A stretch of DNA of 64,000 nucleotides from Ancistrus triradiatus (Eukaryota; Chordata; Actinopteri; Siluriformes; Loricariidae), in the NCBI GenBank assembly GCA_025084515.1, contig JAJAGP010000440.1, positions 7,501 through 71,500 of the forward strand, given 5' to 3'. Within the stretch, counting starts at the first letter, position 1, and each line of letters starts with the position of its first letter. The translations under genes and the position numbers were made by a program. The notes below the pieces were generated by a model that saw nothing but the letters and a program-made list of their open reading frames with translations, made no database searches and had not been told where the DNA came from. Below, in pieces: positions 1-9,449 of this stretch.

Positions 1-300
1 CCTTAATATGTCACAGAGATTTGCCCGTGTCTTTTTCACATTGTCAACTTAAAAACAAAAACACGAGTGAAGATGAATGTTCTGTGAATGTTCATACTGA
101 AGCTGTGAGCTGCTTAACAGTGGTACTATGAACCTTCACCGTTTGACCAGTTTGGTGCTATTGTGAAATTTCATAGTACAGCTGTAAACATGGTGGACTG
201 TGAACTGACCCTGAATTATTTCACAGTTATACTATGAATTTTGGTTTTAATTTTCCTGGTGGAAGCTCTAGTTTGTGTTTTTGTGATCATGAACAGACTA
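1..300. other. unassigned AT-rich sequence with short inverted and direct repeats
   Basis: No gene is visible. The motif GTACTATGAA occurs near 124-133, its reverse complement TTCATAGTAC near 170-179, and a related copy near 228-239. The spacing suggests a decayed inverted-repeat element, but no ends could be defined. Confidence 0.3.
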
Positions 301-558
301 GAATGCACTTAGACCTCTTAGATTTATCATCTACGCCGCCCAAGGAGGTTGGATCCCTTTTTGAGTCTTGGTCCTCCCAAGGTTTCTTCCTCATAACACT
401 TAGGGAGTTTTTCTTTGCCACTGTCGCCCTAGGCTTGCTCTATTTGGGATTGGATGTAGATATTAGGAGACAATCTAAAATTGTAAAGTTGCTTTGAGAC
501 AATGCTCCATTGTAAAAAGCGCTACATAAATAAATCTGACCTGAATTGACTTGACTTA
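301..558 (+). repeat. 3' tail of an L2-like LINE (5'-truncated copy)
   Basis: The segment matches, with small changes, the last part of the long LINE at 31000-31215. Shared blocks are the CGCCGCCCAAGG stretch, GGTCCTCCCAAGGTTTCTTCC, CACTGTCGCCCTAGGCT, GTTGCTTTGAGACAATGCTCC and GCGCTA-ATAAATAAATC. It ends in a short TTGACT-rich tail, as the long copy does. Only the 3' end is present, the usual result of incomplete reverse transcription. The 87-residue open frame at 234-497 lies mostly in this tail and is not a gene. Confidence 0.75.
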
Positions 559-918
559 GATAAATAATCAAACGCTTCAATCCAGTCCCTGTGAGCTTTA
601 TCACCATCATTCTCCAGCCTTTCAGTTCTATTCCACTAGATCTTTTCTTTTTTTGTTGCTCGTCCTATAAGCTCTTGATGAGCTGTTCTTCCTGGCAACC
701 GAGCTCTGATTGGCCAGCCTGATTTTAACAATGCAGAAATTGGAACAGGCTCCAACGTTTTACGCAGCGTCTCGGCCCATCAGTTTTGGACTCGGTGTGA
801 AGGACGGCCTTAATAGATGTGTGCTCTGTTTATCCTTTCTAAGAATTCTCTTTATCCTTTATTTCTTTCTCTTTCTCACTATTCTCTTTGGGCTTTCTTT
901 CTTTCATTCTCAGTATTT
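559..918. other. no gene recognised
   Basis: Mixed-composition sequence that becomes pyrimidine-rich from about 825. No coding or RNA feature was seen. Confidence 0.4.
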
Positions 919-984
919 CCTTCCTTCCTCCCTCCCTCCCTCCTTCCTTCACCTTCCTTCCTTCCTTCCTTCCTTCCTTCCTTC
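919..984 (+). repeat. (CCTT)n microsatellite
   Basis: Tetranucleotide CCTT/CCCT repeat, interrupted near 951 by CACC. It creates two overlapping spurious open frames rich in Ser, Phe and Pro. Confidence 0.95.
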
Positions 985-1261
985 GCACTGAAATATATAA
1001 ATCCCTTCCAATCTTTCTTTGAGGAACATTGTTTCAGTCACTTTCTTACACATTTCTTGATATACTGGAGATCCTCTGATCATCTTTACTCTTCAAAGAC
1101 TACCAAATCATGAGTTTTTTATTTCATTATTAGCCCTAAATTTTTCCCGTCCCAACTTTTTTTGGAATGTGTTGCAGGCCTGAAATGCAGGAATGGATGC
1201 TAACTAAGAAATGAAACCATGAAATATCTTGAGTTCATACCGTCTGTGATTTGGGTTGAAG
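985..1261 (-). repeat. Tc1-like transposon fragment, family T2, N-terminal side and terminus
   Basis: Matches in order the right half of the T2 copy at 41638-42730: AATCCCTTCCA, TTTGAGGAACA, TCTTACACATTT, GGAGATCCTCTGA, then the terminal-repeat blocks GGAATGTGTTGCAGGCCTGA and TTGAGTTCATACCGTCTG. By comparison with copies that keep transposase frames, the transposase would read on the minus strand. No open frame survives. Confidence 0.65.
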
Positions 1262-1625
1262 CTAAAATATTCGGGTTCCTCTTGGCCCGATGGCACATGC
1301 CCATATGACACGGCTCGTAAAATGTTTACAAGACTTTTCCAGCTGTTCCCGCGCACCCTCTCCTGACATTAGAGACCACAGAAGGGCTCGGCAGAAGTCT
1401 GCCTTCATTTGTCTTGATTTCGGAGAGAGGGACATGCGCCGGTGTCGGGGTGGGGTAGGGTGGGGAGGGCGCTCGGTCCATCTGCTCCTGCGAGGCTGGA
1501 AGTGAGGATCTGACCTCACTGACCACCCTAACCGACAGAGGTCAGCATGACCTTTCACCCAGCGCCCGTCAGCCGAGCGGGATGGACATCTGCACGTGCC
1601 CGGTCATCTAAAACAACATGGCTGC
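1262..1625. promoter_or_regulatory. unique GC-richer block; candidate regulatory element
   Basis: Not repeated elsewhere in the window and higher in GC than its surroundings. It contains AAATGTTTACAAGAC (forkhead-like), TGACCT half-sites at 1511 and a perfect 15-bp palindrome at 1539-1553. Open frames on both strands (71 and 98 codons) show no protein feature I recognise. Regulatory function is inference from composition and motifs. Confidence 0.3.
1539..1553. promoter_or_regulatory. palindromic oestrogen-response-element sequence (AGGTCAnnnTGACCT)
   Basis: The bases AGGTCAGCATGACCT are an exact inverted repeat of two nuclear-receptor half-sites with a 3-base spacer, the consensus steroid-receptor ERE arrangement. 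A further TGACCT half-site lies 23 bases upstream at 1511. The motif is directly visible; binding is not shown. Confidence 0.45.
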
Positions 1626-1685
1626 TGAGGAGAGCTGCAATATGGTCATGCATTCCCTGCCCTCTTCTTCTGTCCTTCTGCTTTG

Positions 1686-1687
<2 letters not shown>

Positions 1688-1749
<62 letters not shown>

Positions 1750-1750
1750 T
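1688..1750 (+). repeat. compound (GT)n(GA)n microsatellite
   Basis: About 17 GT units followed directly by about 14 GA units, in the compound form that recurs at 51890-51970. Confidence 0.95.
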
Positions 1751-2059
1751 ATTCATATATGAGCTGCTCTTATTTATTTAGGGCCCTGCTGCTTTGGTCG
1801 TGCTTCGTGTGCTTCCTCCTGAATGCTCGTACCCTATTGTTCACTTGTCTAGGCTGTAAATATGGCAATATGACTCTCATTGGTGGAAAGTAGCTTTGAC
1901 AGCAGCTAAATAGGACTGCACCACAAAATATCGATCAATACCGAGCTCCTGCTGCTCTCTCTCACGTCTGCTCATTTATTCAACACCATCTCTCAGTTTA
2001 ATAATCATAATGATAACCTTTAGCTCTGTAGCGCTTTATACTCTTTTGAAATCCACTCT

Positions 2060-2500
2060 GTATAGTCGTGCTTTATGGAACAGTGGAGCAGAGCTATAGT
2101 GTGAGATAAGTACAACAACAACAACAACAACAACAAGAATAACAATAATATAAAAAAACCTTTACAAACCCATAAGTGAGGACAAATACAGTACATACAC
2201 TTTATCTTCCATTCAAGCCTTTGCTAAGCTCTAAACAGATTCAGAAGGCTGTTCATATATGGATCATATGTTAGCATGACGTGTTTATTAAATCGTTACA
2301 CATCGTTACACATCTGTGTCTAATCATAGTAAAACAATCACAAATGTATGAATTACAGTACGACAGGTGCAGCTTATAATACTGAGGGTTATGATTTATT
2401 AAACAGTACTAAATACAAACAACAACAACAAAATCAACAACAGTAACCCTATTACGACTACTAATAAACAAACAAAATATATATATATATTTATATAGAT

Positions 2501-2543
<43 letters not shown>

Positions 2544-3270
2544 AAGTTAATGCATAATTGTCCCTTAAACCACAGTTTTGTCTCTGAGATTCTGTTATCC
2601 AAAGCAAACGGGAAACTATTTTTATTAGTTACTTTAAAGTTTTACTCAACATTTTGGTGGAGTGACTCATATTTAAAAAAAAGAAAAACACAATAAAACA
2701 TTACCACAGAGTTTAGCATATTAAGTGAAATGTTATGTGTGCTATTATTAATGAGTCATATCAATAAATAAATAAATCGGCACCTTTCAAATCAAATTCT
2801 AGCCAGCAGTATCAATGCACAGAGGAATTTTTAATATTATCTGTAATTAATGCTTCACTCATCAACAATTTTTTAATGGAAACTATTTCAAATGTTGTAT
2901 TTATATTTTATTAAATGCTGCAGCACAAAACATAATGTCATTTACTCTATATCTAGTAATCATACTAAATTTATGAAATATTGTTCATATCCACACACAT
3001 ATTATTTGAATAATGAATTAACAATTACGAATAAATCCAGTTTTTTTGTACTTCATTGTACTGTTTTTGAATGATTATTGATTATATGATATCATTTTAA
3101 TACAGTTCATTAATAGTAGAAATACAACACTCATAAAATCTCAAAGTAGAATATATTTAAAATATTTTTTCAGTGCATATATTAGTTGTGTAATTTTAAT
3201 GGCTGTTAAATGAGTAAATACAAACATGCATATTTTACATAAAACCTTTATTTAATATTGATGTATGAGA
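2060..3270. other. AT-rich intergenic DNA with simple repeats
   Basis: Contains a (CAA)n run at 2111-2136, an AT run near 2476-2492 and a (GA)n run at 2502-2538. The rest is AT-rich, with no feature recognised. The 60-codon frame near 2892 is of low complexity and shows no protein features. Confidence 0.5.
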
Positions 3271-3277
3271 TCCTCCC

Positions 3278-3352
3278 ACACAGACTTAGGGAGAACATGC
3301 AAATCACTCAGATGTTAGTCCAGGCCGGGAATCGAACCTGGGATCTCTGGTA
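3278..3352 (-). repeat. SINE fragment (tRNA-derived type), reverse orientation
   Basis: Carries GGGAGAACATGCAAA and GGGAATCGAACCTGGGA. Read on the minus strand these are TTTGCATGTTCTCCC followed upstream by a GGTTCGATTCCC B-box-like sequence. Related pieces lie at 15215-15312 and 52818-53095. Confidence 0.5.
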
Positions 3353-3489
3353 ACCCATGAAACTTGGTACAATTTATTTGAATTAGAACTATATACTGTA
3401 GCATCGTCACTGTGATAAATATCATTTAAATACATATCGCAGTTGAATTACAGCATTAAATACAATGTGTGTATAAAGACACAAACGTG

Positions 3490-3602
3490 TGATGGTCCAT
3501 CCCAGATGCCTCCGAGTCCACACCGCTTCTGGACATGGTTATATCGTAAGGCTTCTTTTTCAGCATAGTAACGTTTAAAGTGCCATTTGTCAATGTAACT
3601 CC
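3490..3602 (-). repeat. Tc1-like fragment, family T2
   Basis: Shares GATGGTCCATCCCAGATG, CACCGCTTCTGGACATGGTT and TAACGTTTAAAGTG with other T2 copies (20045-20166 in the same orientation; 31226-31690 and 50333-51224 opposite). It holds no coding frame. Confidence 0.6.
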
Positions 3603-3644
3603 AAAAACACTTACATTAAACTAATATGTATCCCCATTATAGTG

Positions 3645-3775
3645 CTTTTAACAATGGAGCATTGTCTCAAATCAGCTTTACAACTTCCTAGGCCCAGAGT
3701 CCAAATGAATCAAGCTGAGGGCGACAGTGGCAGGGAAAATCCCTAAAAGAAACCCAAACTCCTTACAGCTTAGAT
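3645..3775 (-). repeat. 3' tail of an L2-like LINE, reverse orientation
   Basis: Reverse complement of the L2-like tail: AACAATGGAGCATTGTCTCAA, then AGGGCGACAGTGGCAGGGAAAA. It ends directly upstream of a complete Tc1-like element. Confidence 0.65.
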
Positions 3776-3818
3776 GTTATGTACATGAATTAAACTAAGT
3801 TATCTAATTAATAAGCTA

Positions 3819-4885
3819 CAGTGGTGCTTGAAAGTTTGTGAACCCTTTGTAATTTTCTATATTTCTGCATAAATATGACCTAAAACATCATCAGATTTTC
3901 ACACAAGTCCTAAAAGTAGATAAAGAGAACCCAGTTACACAAATGAAACAAAAATATTATACTGTGTACCTGGTCATTTATTTATTGAGGAAACTGATCC
4001 AATATTACATATTAGTGAGAGGCAAAAGTATGTGACCCTTTTGCAGCTAACCTGTGCTGTTGATCAGTTCCCTGCCCCCCCGCTTGGTGGAATTTTAGCC
4101 CATTCCTCGGTACAGAACAGCTTCAGCTCTGGGATGTTGGTGGGTTTCCTCACGTTAACTGCTTACTTCAGGTCTTTCCTTTTTTGATTGGATTAAGGTC
4201 AGGACTTTGACTTGGCCATTCCAAAACATGAACTTTATTCTTCTTTAACCATTCTGTGGTAGAACGACTTGTGTGCTTAGGGTCGTTGTCTTGCTGCATG
4301 ACCCACCTTCTCTTGACATTCATGGACAGATGCCCTGACATTTTCCTTTAGAATTCTCTGATATAATTCAGAATTCATTATTCCTACAGTGATGGCAAGC
4401 CGTCCTTGCCCAGATGCAGCAAAAAAGACCCAAACCATGATACTACCACCACCATGTTTCACAGATGGCGGAAGGTTCTTATACTGGAATGCAGTGTTTT
4501 CCTTTCTCCAAACTTAACGCTTTTCTTTTAAACCAAAAAATTCTATTTTGGTCTCATCCATCCACAAAACATTCTCCATAGCCTTCTGGCTCGTCCACGT
4601 GTATCTTTAGCAAACCTGCAGACGAGCAAGCATGTTCTTTTTGGATAGCAGTGCTTTCTCCTTGCAAGCCCTGCCATGCACACCATTGTTGTTCAGCTGG
4701 GTTCTTCTGATGTGGACTCATAACCTTCACATTAGCCATGTGAGAGAGGCCTTCAGTTGCTTAGAAGTTCCCCTGGGCTCCTTGTGACCTCACTCACCAC
4801 TAATCATAGATCTGATGATGTTTTAGGCAGATTTATGGCCGAAATATAGAAATTCTAAAGGGTTCCCAACTTTCACGAACCACTG
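3819..4885 (-). mobile_element. complete but inactive Tc1-like transposon (T1), TA target duplication
   Basis: The ends are inverted: the left reads CAGTGGTGCTTGAAAGTTTG and the right, reverse complemented, reads CAGTGGTTCGTGAAAGTTGG. TA lies on both sides (3817-3818 and 4886-4887), the target duplication of Tc1/mariner elements. At 1067 bp it is shorter than the usual 1.3-1.6 kb. Transposase remains lie between on the minus strand. It is cut-and-paste in type and now dead. Confidence 0.85.
4030..4800 (-). pseudogene. Tc1-type transposase remnant (T1)
   Basis: Minus-strand reading gives two clear pieces. Positions 4277-4462 encode KHGGGSIMVW followed by a GQGRL stretch and SELYQRILKENV, the core of the DDE domain between the first and second catalytic aspartates in Tc1 transposases. 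Positions 4554-4739 hold upstream sequence (VDEPEGYGECF), where the first catalytic aspartate would sit. Frameshifts and stops break the frame and the N-terminal helix-turn-helix region is largely gone. Tc1 transposases are about 340 residues; the longest surviving frame is 61. It cannot make a working enzyme. Confidence 0.8.
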
Positions 4886-4976
4886 TAGTAGTAATAGTTT
4901 TAAATAAACAGAAACTCAACAGGTGTATTCATCACATTACCTACAGAACAGGTGTAGCAACCAGAATAGACATATT

Positions 4977-5079
4977 GTGCCCAAATATTTTTGGCTACTT
5001 TTGAACATAACAATGTGTTTGGTTTAAATATTTTGCTTTAAAAGCCTGTTTGTGACATATTTCCTTTAAATAAATGCTA
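4977..5079 (+). repeat. 103-bp direct repeat, copy 1
   Basis: Nearly the same sequence recurs at 5294-5396 in the same orientation. Both run from a GTG(C/T)CCA-ATA-TTTTGGC start to AATAAATGCTA. The two copies flank a TTAA-bounded MITE. Confidence 0.8.
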
Positions 5080-5107
5080 CCCTGTTTGAAATTCGAACAA
5101 GTGTGGC

Positions 5108-5293
5108 TTAACCTCCTGAGACCTCGCGTCCCCACATGAGGACATGACGTTTTGGGTTTGCTGCTCCTCATACTTCATTCTGCTTAACTCGGTCCTCATG
5201 TGGAGACATTCTTGAGCATTTCACAAAAACAAAAATACCTCCTGATATAAATATCTGAGCTCCGAGGAGGGTAATGAGGTCTCAAGAGGTTAA
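5108..5293. mobile_element. piggyBac-type MITE with TTAA ends
   Basis: Bounded by TTAA at 5108-5111 and 5290-5293. The left end TTAACCTCCTGAGACCTC pairs with the right end, which read inward is TTAACCTCTTGAGACCTC (one mismatch in 18). A second internal inverted pair is TCCCCACATGAGGAC with GTCCTCATGTGGAGA. There is no coding capacity. TTAA duplication is the hallmark of piggyBac transposition, so this is probably a non-autonomous member. Confidence 0.75.
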
Positions 5294-5396
5294 GTGTCCA
5301 GATACTTTTGGCTAATTCTGAACATAACAGTGTATTTGGTTTAAATATTTTGCTTTTAATGCATGTTTGTGACACATGTCCTTTTAATAAATGCTA
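5294..5396 (+). repeat. 103-bp direct repeat, copy 2
   Basis: Second copy of the sequence at 4977-5079, beginning immediately after the TTAA of the MITE. The copies differ at scattered positions, so the duplication is old. Confidence 0.8.
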
Positions 5397-5499
5397 TAGA
5401 AGCTGCACACAATGGTTCATGTTCCTCTGTCAGAAAGGCTGCGGCGTGCAGGGACTGAGTGTGATGGCGAGGCGTGAGCCTGAGCACGTGCTGTACTGC

Positions 5500-5770
5500 G
5501 TATAGAATTCCCGCCGTACAGTCGATAGCGTCGCCACGCGCTCCTCATGTAATTAGGGGTTCGGACAGCCGCGCTTCACTCTCTCAATCACATTAACAAT
5601 CTGTTATTCCCGAGCCTCCCGGCCCCTGGGGTCCACAATCACAAGCCTGATTATGGGATATGGTGACGCCGAGCGGCTCGGGAAATCAGCAGGATCTTCA
5701 GTTGACTTCTATAATCTCAAACTTTGACTTACACGCTAGGCACAAACAATACAGAGCACCGCACGCCTGG
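5500..5770. promoter_or_regulatory. unique GC-rich block; candidate regulatory element
   Basis: Not repeated in the window. It has CpG-containing sequence mixed with homeodomain- and SOX-like motifs (GTAATTAGG, ATTAACAATC, CTGATTATGG). This composition is typical of conserved non-coding elements, but conservation could not be tested. Confidence 0.3.
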
Positions 5771-6040
5771 TAGAAAGTAACTGCAGATTCTGGACTGGTT
5801 TTGCTTGTTATTGAAGGGATTTAACACAGGTAGCTATAAAATAAGCAGCCATTTATCTATGCATATTTACCTATTTTCGTGATGTCAAATGACTATGATA
5901 TTTAATTTCACTAATTGCTCGGATTTAATTACGTCAGTCATGACTGATCACAGTTTTCCATCCTCGGATTATGTTCTGATCGAAATGGTCGTTAGTGTTT
6001 TATTCTAAACAGCAAGGTGCTCGAAACGTGGCTAGTAGAA

Positions 6041-6090
6041 AGAACGTGGGTTTGTGTCCCAATACTTTTGGACATGTGGGTTTGTGTCCA
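6041..6090. repeat. short piece of the GGGACACAAACCCAC repeat end
   Basis: Reads GTGGGTTTGTGTCCCAATAC, the reverse complement of the right flank of the repeat at 11321-11925. Confidence 0.45.
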
Positions 6091-6116
6091 CATAGTAAAT
6101 AGCTATTACAAACTGA

Positions 6117-6300
6117 AATCAGAAAAATGGAAATAAAAAAAAAATACAATGTTCCTTACATTTCCTTTGGCTTTTGTTTCAGTGCAGACGGCATGCACCC
6201 AAGAAATTTCTTTTTTATTTCTTGTCGACTTCAGTTCATTTCATGTAAGAAACACACAGTTTTCACACCGTTCCAACTTTTTCTGATTTTGGGTTATATT
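6117..6300. mobile_element. short non-autonomous T2-type element (two ends only)
   Basis: The left part matches the T2 terminus (AATCAGAAAAATGG, then TTCCTTACATTTCCTTTGGC and GTGCAGACGGCATGCACCC). The right part is the same terminus inverted (CCAACTTTTTCTGATTTTGGG). Almost nothing lies between them, so it looks like an internally deleted derivative. The 171-codon frame at 6127-6642 starts inside it and is not a gene. Confidence 0.5.
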
Positions 6301-7120
6301 TTGGAAGCAGTAGTGGAAGCAGGCTACTTCACAGAGAGTTTCTATATGTTGTCATTTATAATTCTTATACAGAAAGAAAATCGGAATTGGCCAAAAAAAT
6401 TGCAATCTCTAGTCTTTACTGCAAAGTTCAAGGCACAGCACAGTCCTAATAATTTAATGGCGTTACTAAGAGAGCTCGGGTTTGTTGAAATCAAATGGTC
6501 TAAGTTACTAAATGCACTTTTATTTATACTTATAAAATACACACCCTTTCCTTATTTGTTTTTACAACTTTCTTTTATATCATTGTTGATGTTCCTAAAT
6601 GTTACACCAGCGATTTCATTACAAACGTTCTTATTTTCTTAAAGAGAAACAGGCTACAGACCAAAAAATAAGTAAGGTTAAAAATAAATCCATAAAACAC
6701 GAGAAATGCCCCAGGCACAGAGCTAACAGACACTCGTTGAAGCCTGTGCGTCTGTGGGAGTCTGTGGTGTGTTTGTGTAGCCCTGTTATGGAATGAAAGA
6801 ACAGCTTTTCGAGCCACGCCCAAACACGAAAAAGAAAATCAATTTGCTTGTTGTTTGTCCCGCCTTAAATCACGGCTTCTCTGATGATGATTGGTCGAAG
6901 CTTTATAGTAAATGGTGAATTGGATACGTGACTTCTCAAAAGTCAATAAATCAGCCTTACAGATTATATACAATATCTACAAGTTACAAAAAGAAAATAA
7001 GGAGATGTTATTAAGAAAACGTATTTTGTATTTGGCAACATAATTAACCACAATTCCACAGGACACAGATATCCAGTGATCCATCTATCGGTGTCCCCCA
7101 TGTTAAACACCAGCCGCCAC
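6301..7120. other. no gene recognised
   Basis: AT-rich sequence with overlapping open frames on both strands and none of the features of a conserved protein. Nothing further was seen. Confidence 0.4.
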
Positions 7121-7127
7121 TGCAGCA

Positions 7128-7130
<3 letters not shown>

Positions 7131-7216
<86 letters not shown>
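7131..7216 (+). repeat. (GT)n microsatellite, about 42 units
   Basis: Uninterrupted GT repeat, one of the longest in the window and a likely polymorphic marker. All three reverse-strand open frames here are translations of it. Confidence 0.98.
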
Positions 7217-7390
7217 ACATAAACAATAGATAAATAGTAAAGCCAAGATCTTACCTGGTGGATGAGTGTGTGATTCCGTATCCACAATAAGACGCTCTCA
7301 TGCAGATGATCAGGCCTCTCTGTCTCTTTCTCTCTGTCTGTCTGTGCAATAGTGTGAGACTACTGATCAATTAGCCCTGCCTTAGATTGA

Positions 7391-7415
7391 TCTCTCTCTC
7401 TCTCTCTCTCTCTAG

Positions 7416-7470
<55 letters not shown>
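7391..7470 (+). repeat. (TC)n and (CA)n microsatellites
   Basis: A TC run at 7391-7413 is followed after TAGCTC by a pure CA run to 7470. Confidence 0.97.
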
Positions 7471-7473
<3 letters not shown>

Positions 7474-7589
7474 TAAATGACTTGGTGATTTTCTTGACAC
7501 TAAACTCAGATCAATTCTGTTTTGCATGTGAACCCCACAGAGTGCAGCTGCTCAGCGACTTAGGGAACCTGAAACATGCATGCAGTATT

Positions 7590-7591
<2 letters not shown>

Positions 7592-7643
<52 letters not shown>
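7592..7643 (+). repeat. (CA)n microsatellite
   Basis: About 26 CA units, directly next to a T3 transposon fragment. Confidence 0.97.
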
Positions 7644-7645
<2 letters not shown>

Positions 7646-7654
7646 TTGCCAGGC

Positions 7655-8042
7655 TGACCCCTGCCATGAGAGGTAACACATGTGGCCTGCACATATCGCT
7701 GAGTTGTTAGTGTCCCTCGTATCACCACTAGGGGTGACCTGTTGTCGTAGTCGGTGGCTCCCCAGATCATCACACCAGCAGTGGGGCAGGGTGTCGCTCC
7801 ACAGCAAAGGCAGGATTGAAGCGTCACCACGAGGCCTGCGTACTCGAACCCGACCATCATCAGATCCCAAACAAAACCTGAATTCATCACTAAACACCAA
7901 ACGGTTCCAGTCCAGTGCAGAACAGGTTCCTCATTCATGACACCACTGCAAATGAAGGCAGGACACATAATGGGCGTGGTGACAACAAATTTCCTTCTGC
8001 TATGCACATTTAAATGGTCTGACCAGAGACAGGGGTGTGTCA
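7655..8042 (-). pseudogene. Tc1-like transposase remnant, family T3
   Basis: On the minus strand the sequence encodes FSDEFRFCLGSDDGRVRVRR, the region around the first catalytic aspartate of a Tc1-type DDE transposase. A shifted frame continues with VMIWGATDYDNRSPLVVIRG, a typical GVMVWGAI-like block. N-terminal and C-terminal parts are missing and at least one frameshift separates the pieces. The same family is present at 9450-10437, 55555-55868 and 62884-63100. The fragment ends exactly where a polypyrimidine tandem repeat begins. Confidence 0.8.
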
Positions 8043-8044
8043 TG

Positions 8045-8291
8045 GTTTCTTTTTTTTCTTTCTTTCTCTGTTAGGGTTTACAAAGAAGGAATTGCTTTTT
8101 CTTTCTTTCTTTCTTCTTGTTAGGGTTGGATTAATTGCTTTTTTCTTGATCTCTTTCTTTCTTCCTTTCTTTGTTTGTTAGAGTTAAAGAAATTGCTTCT
8201 TTCTTTCCTTCTTTCTACTTTCTTTATTAGAGTTTAATATACTGCTCTTTCTTTCTTTCTTTCTATTGTTGTTAGGATTGGATTAGTTGCT

Positions 8292-8323
<32 letters not shown>

Positions 8324-8338
8324 AGGGTAGTGTAAGAA
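8045..8338 (+). repeat. compound polypyrimidine tandem repeat (TTTC tracts joined by GTTAGGNTTGGATT)
   Basis: About five units, each a TTTC/TTCC tract followed by a linker such as GTTAGGGTTGGATTAATTGC or GTTAGGATTGGATTAGTTGC. The same linker-plus-tract design recurs inverted at 44346-45240 and again at 63100-63490, so it is a dispersed family and not a simple microsatellite. Confidence 0.75.
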
Positions 8339-9424
8339 AGGCAAAATGTCTCACCAAGAGGTACACAACCCAAAAGTAGCCTCTCAAACAGTAGATATAT
8401 ATTACTTGATTGCCTTTTTCCAAACTGTTAGGTGAACAAAATGTCTACACTAAAGAAAACTGCATTAAAAGCAGATGTGTCCAAGGTGTATCCAAACCCT
8501 TTGACTGGTGCCGTATATATACAGACACACATGATGCAATATGTAGTCTAATTCATTCTGGTATTGATGAAGGTGTTTCTGGAAAGCGTAGGGGTCATGC
8601 TGCTGTATCTGGCCCGCTCAGCTGACCATTTGCCCACTGGGGTAAGTACACACACAGGCCGTCAATAGCTCGGCCCTGCAGGCTGTTATTGGGGGGAGGA
8701 ATCAGTATGGTCGAGTTTGACCTTTATTACCCTTTCGCTCTGAGCTGCAGGCAGCATGCTACATGCTAAACGCTAGCAGCGACCATGATGGAGACTCGCT
8801 GTTTCCAGGCAACAATAGCCACATATTCAAATGATCCTGCTTCTTGTGTTGATTATCTTAATAATAATAAAAACAAATCGGATGCATTTCTGATAGGGTT
8901 TCCAGAGCTCGGGTCTTGTATAATTCTGTACATTTCAAGCATACCTTTTAAACCACTTTATAAACCGACAAGAATGTGATCCAGCGGCACCTGAACAAAG
9001 AGCGCAATGGCTTTTACATCCAGCCTCGTGTGTTAGGAATGCACTGGTATTAGCACAGGGAAAAAAGACGGATTTATTAACTTCTTCAATAAGACATTAA
9101 GCCTGAGAAAATGTTTTAGTAATTTTTCATTAAAGATGAAGTAAATGTAAGATAAATAGAAGCGCTGCAGATCTCATGAAACCCGCGAAACGTTGCCTGT
9201 TTTGCTGCCGAGTTTCATCATGCCGTAGATCCTCTCAAAATCAGATTCAAGGATTTTCTGCTTCTAGGGGCTGAAAGAGACTTTTGTTCAACGTATCACA
9301 CAGAACATTAACTGTTCACACAATTACTGCTTCTAACGACTCTATAGTGACTAACGACTATTCATTAATCTTGTTTTCAGGATGAGTAATTTAAATGAAT
9401 AGTACAACTATTATACTATATATT
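8339..9424. other. mostly unique sequence; possible regulatory block at 8625-8800
   Basis: No gene was found. Positions 8625-8800 are GC-richer and unrepeated, with TTTGACCTTTATTACCC and a GCATGCTACATGC-type palindrome, and could be a conserved non-coding element. The rest is AT-rich with short open frames that lack protein features. Confidence 0.3.
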
Positions 9425-9449
9425 GCCCTATAAAAAGGCTCTCAGAGGC

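Noticed and set aside
6127..6642. 171-codon open frame, plus strand
   Set aside because: It begins inside a T2 transposon end and continues through AT-rich DNA. No domain, and overlapping minus-strand frames are equally open.
7511..8043. 129- and 151-codon minus frames
   Set aside because: A degraded Tc1 transposase core fused by chance to a CA microsatellite; not a gene.
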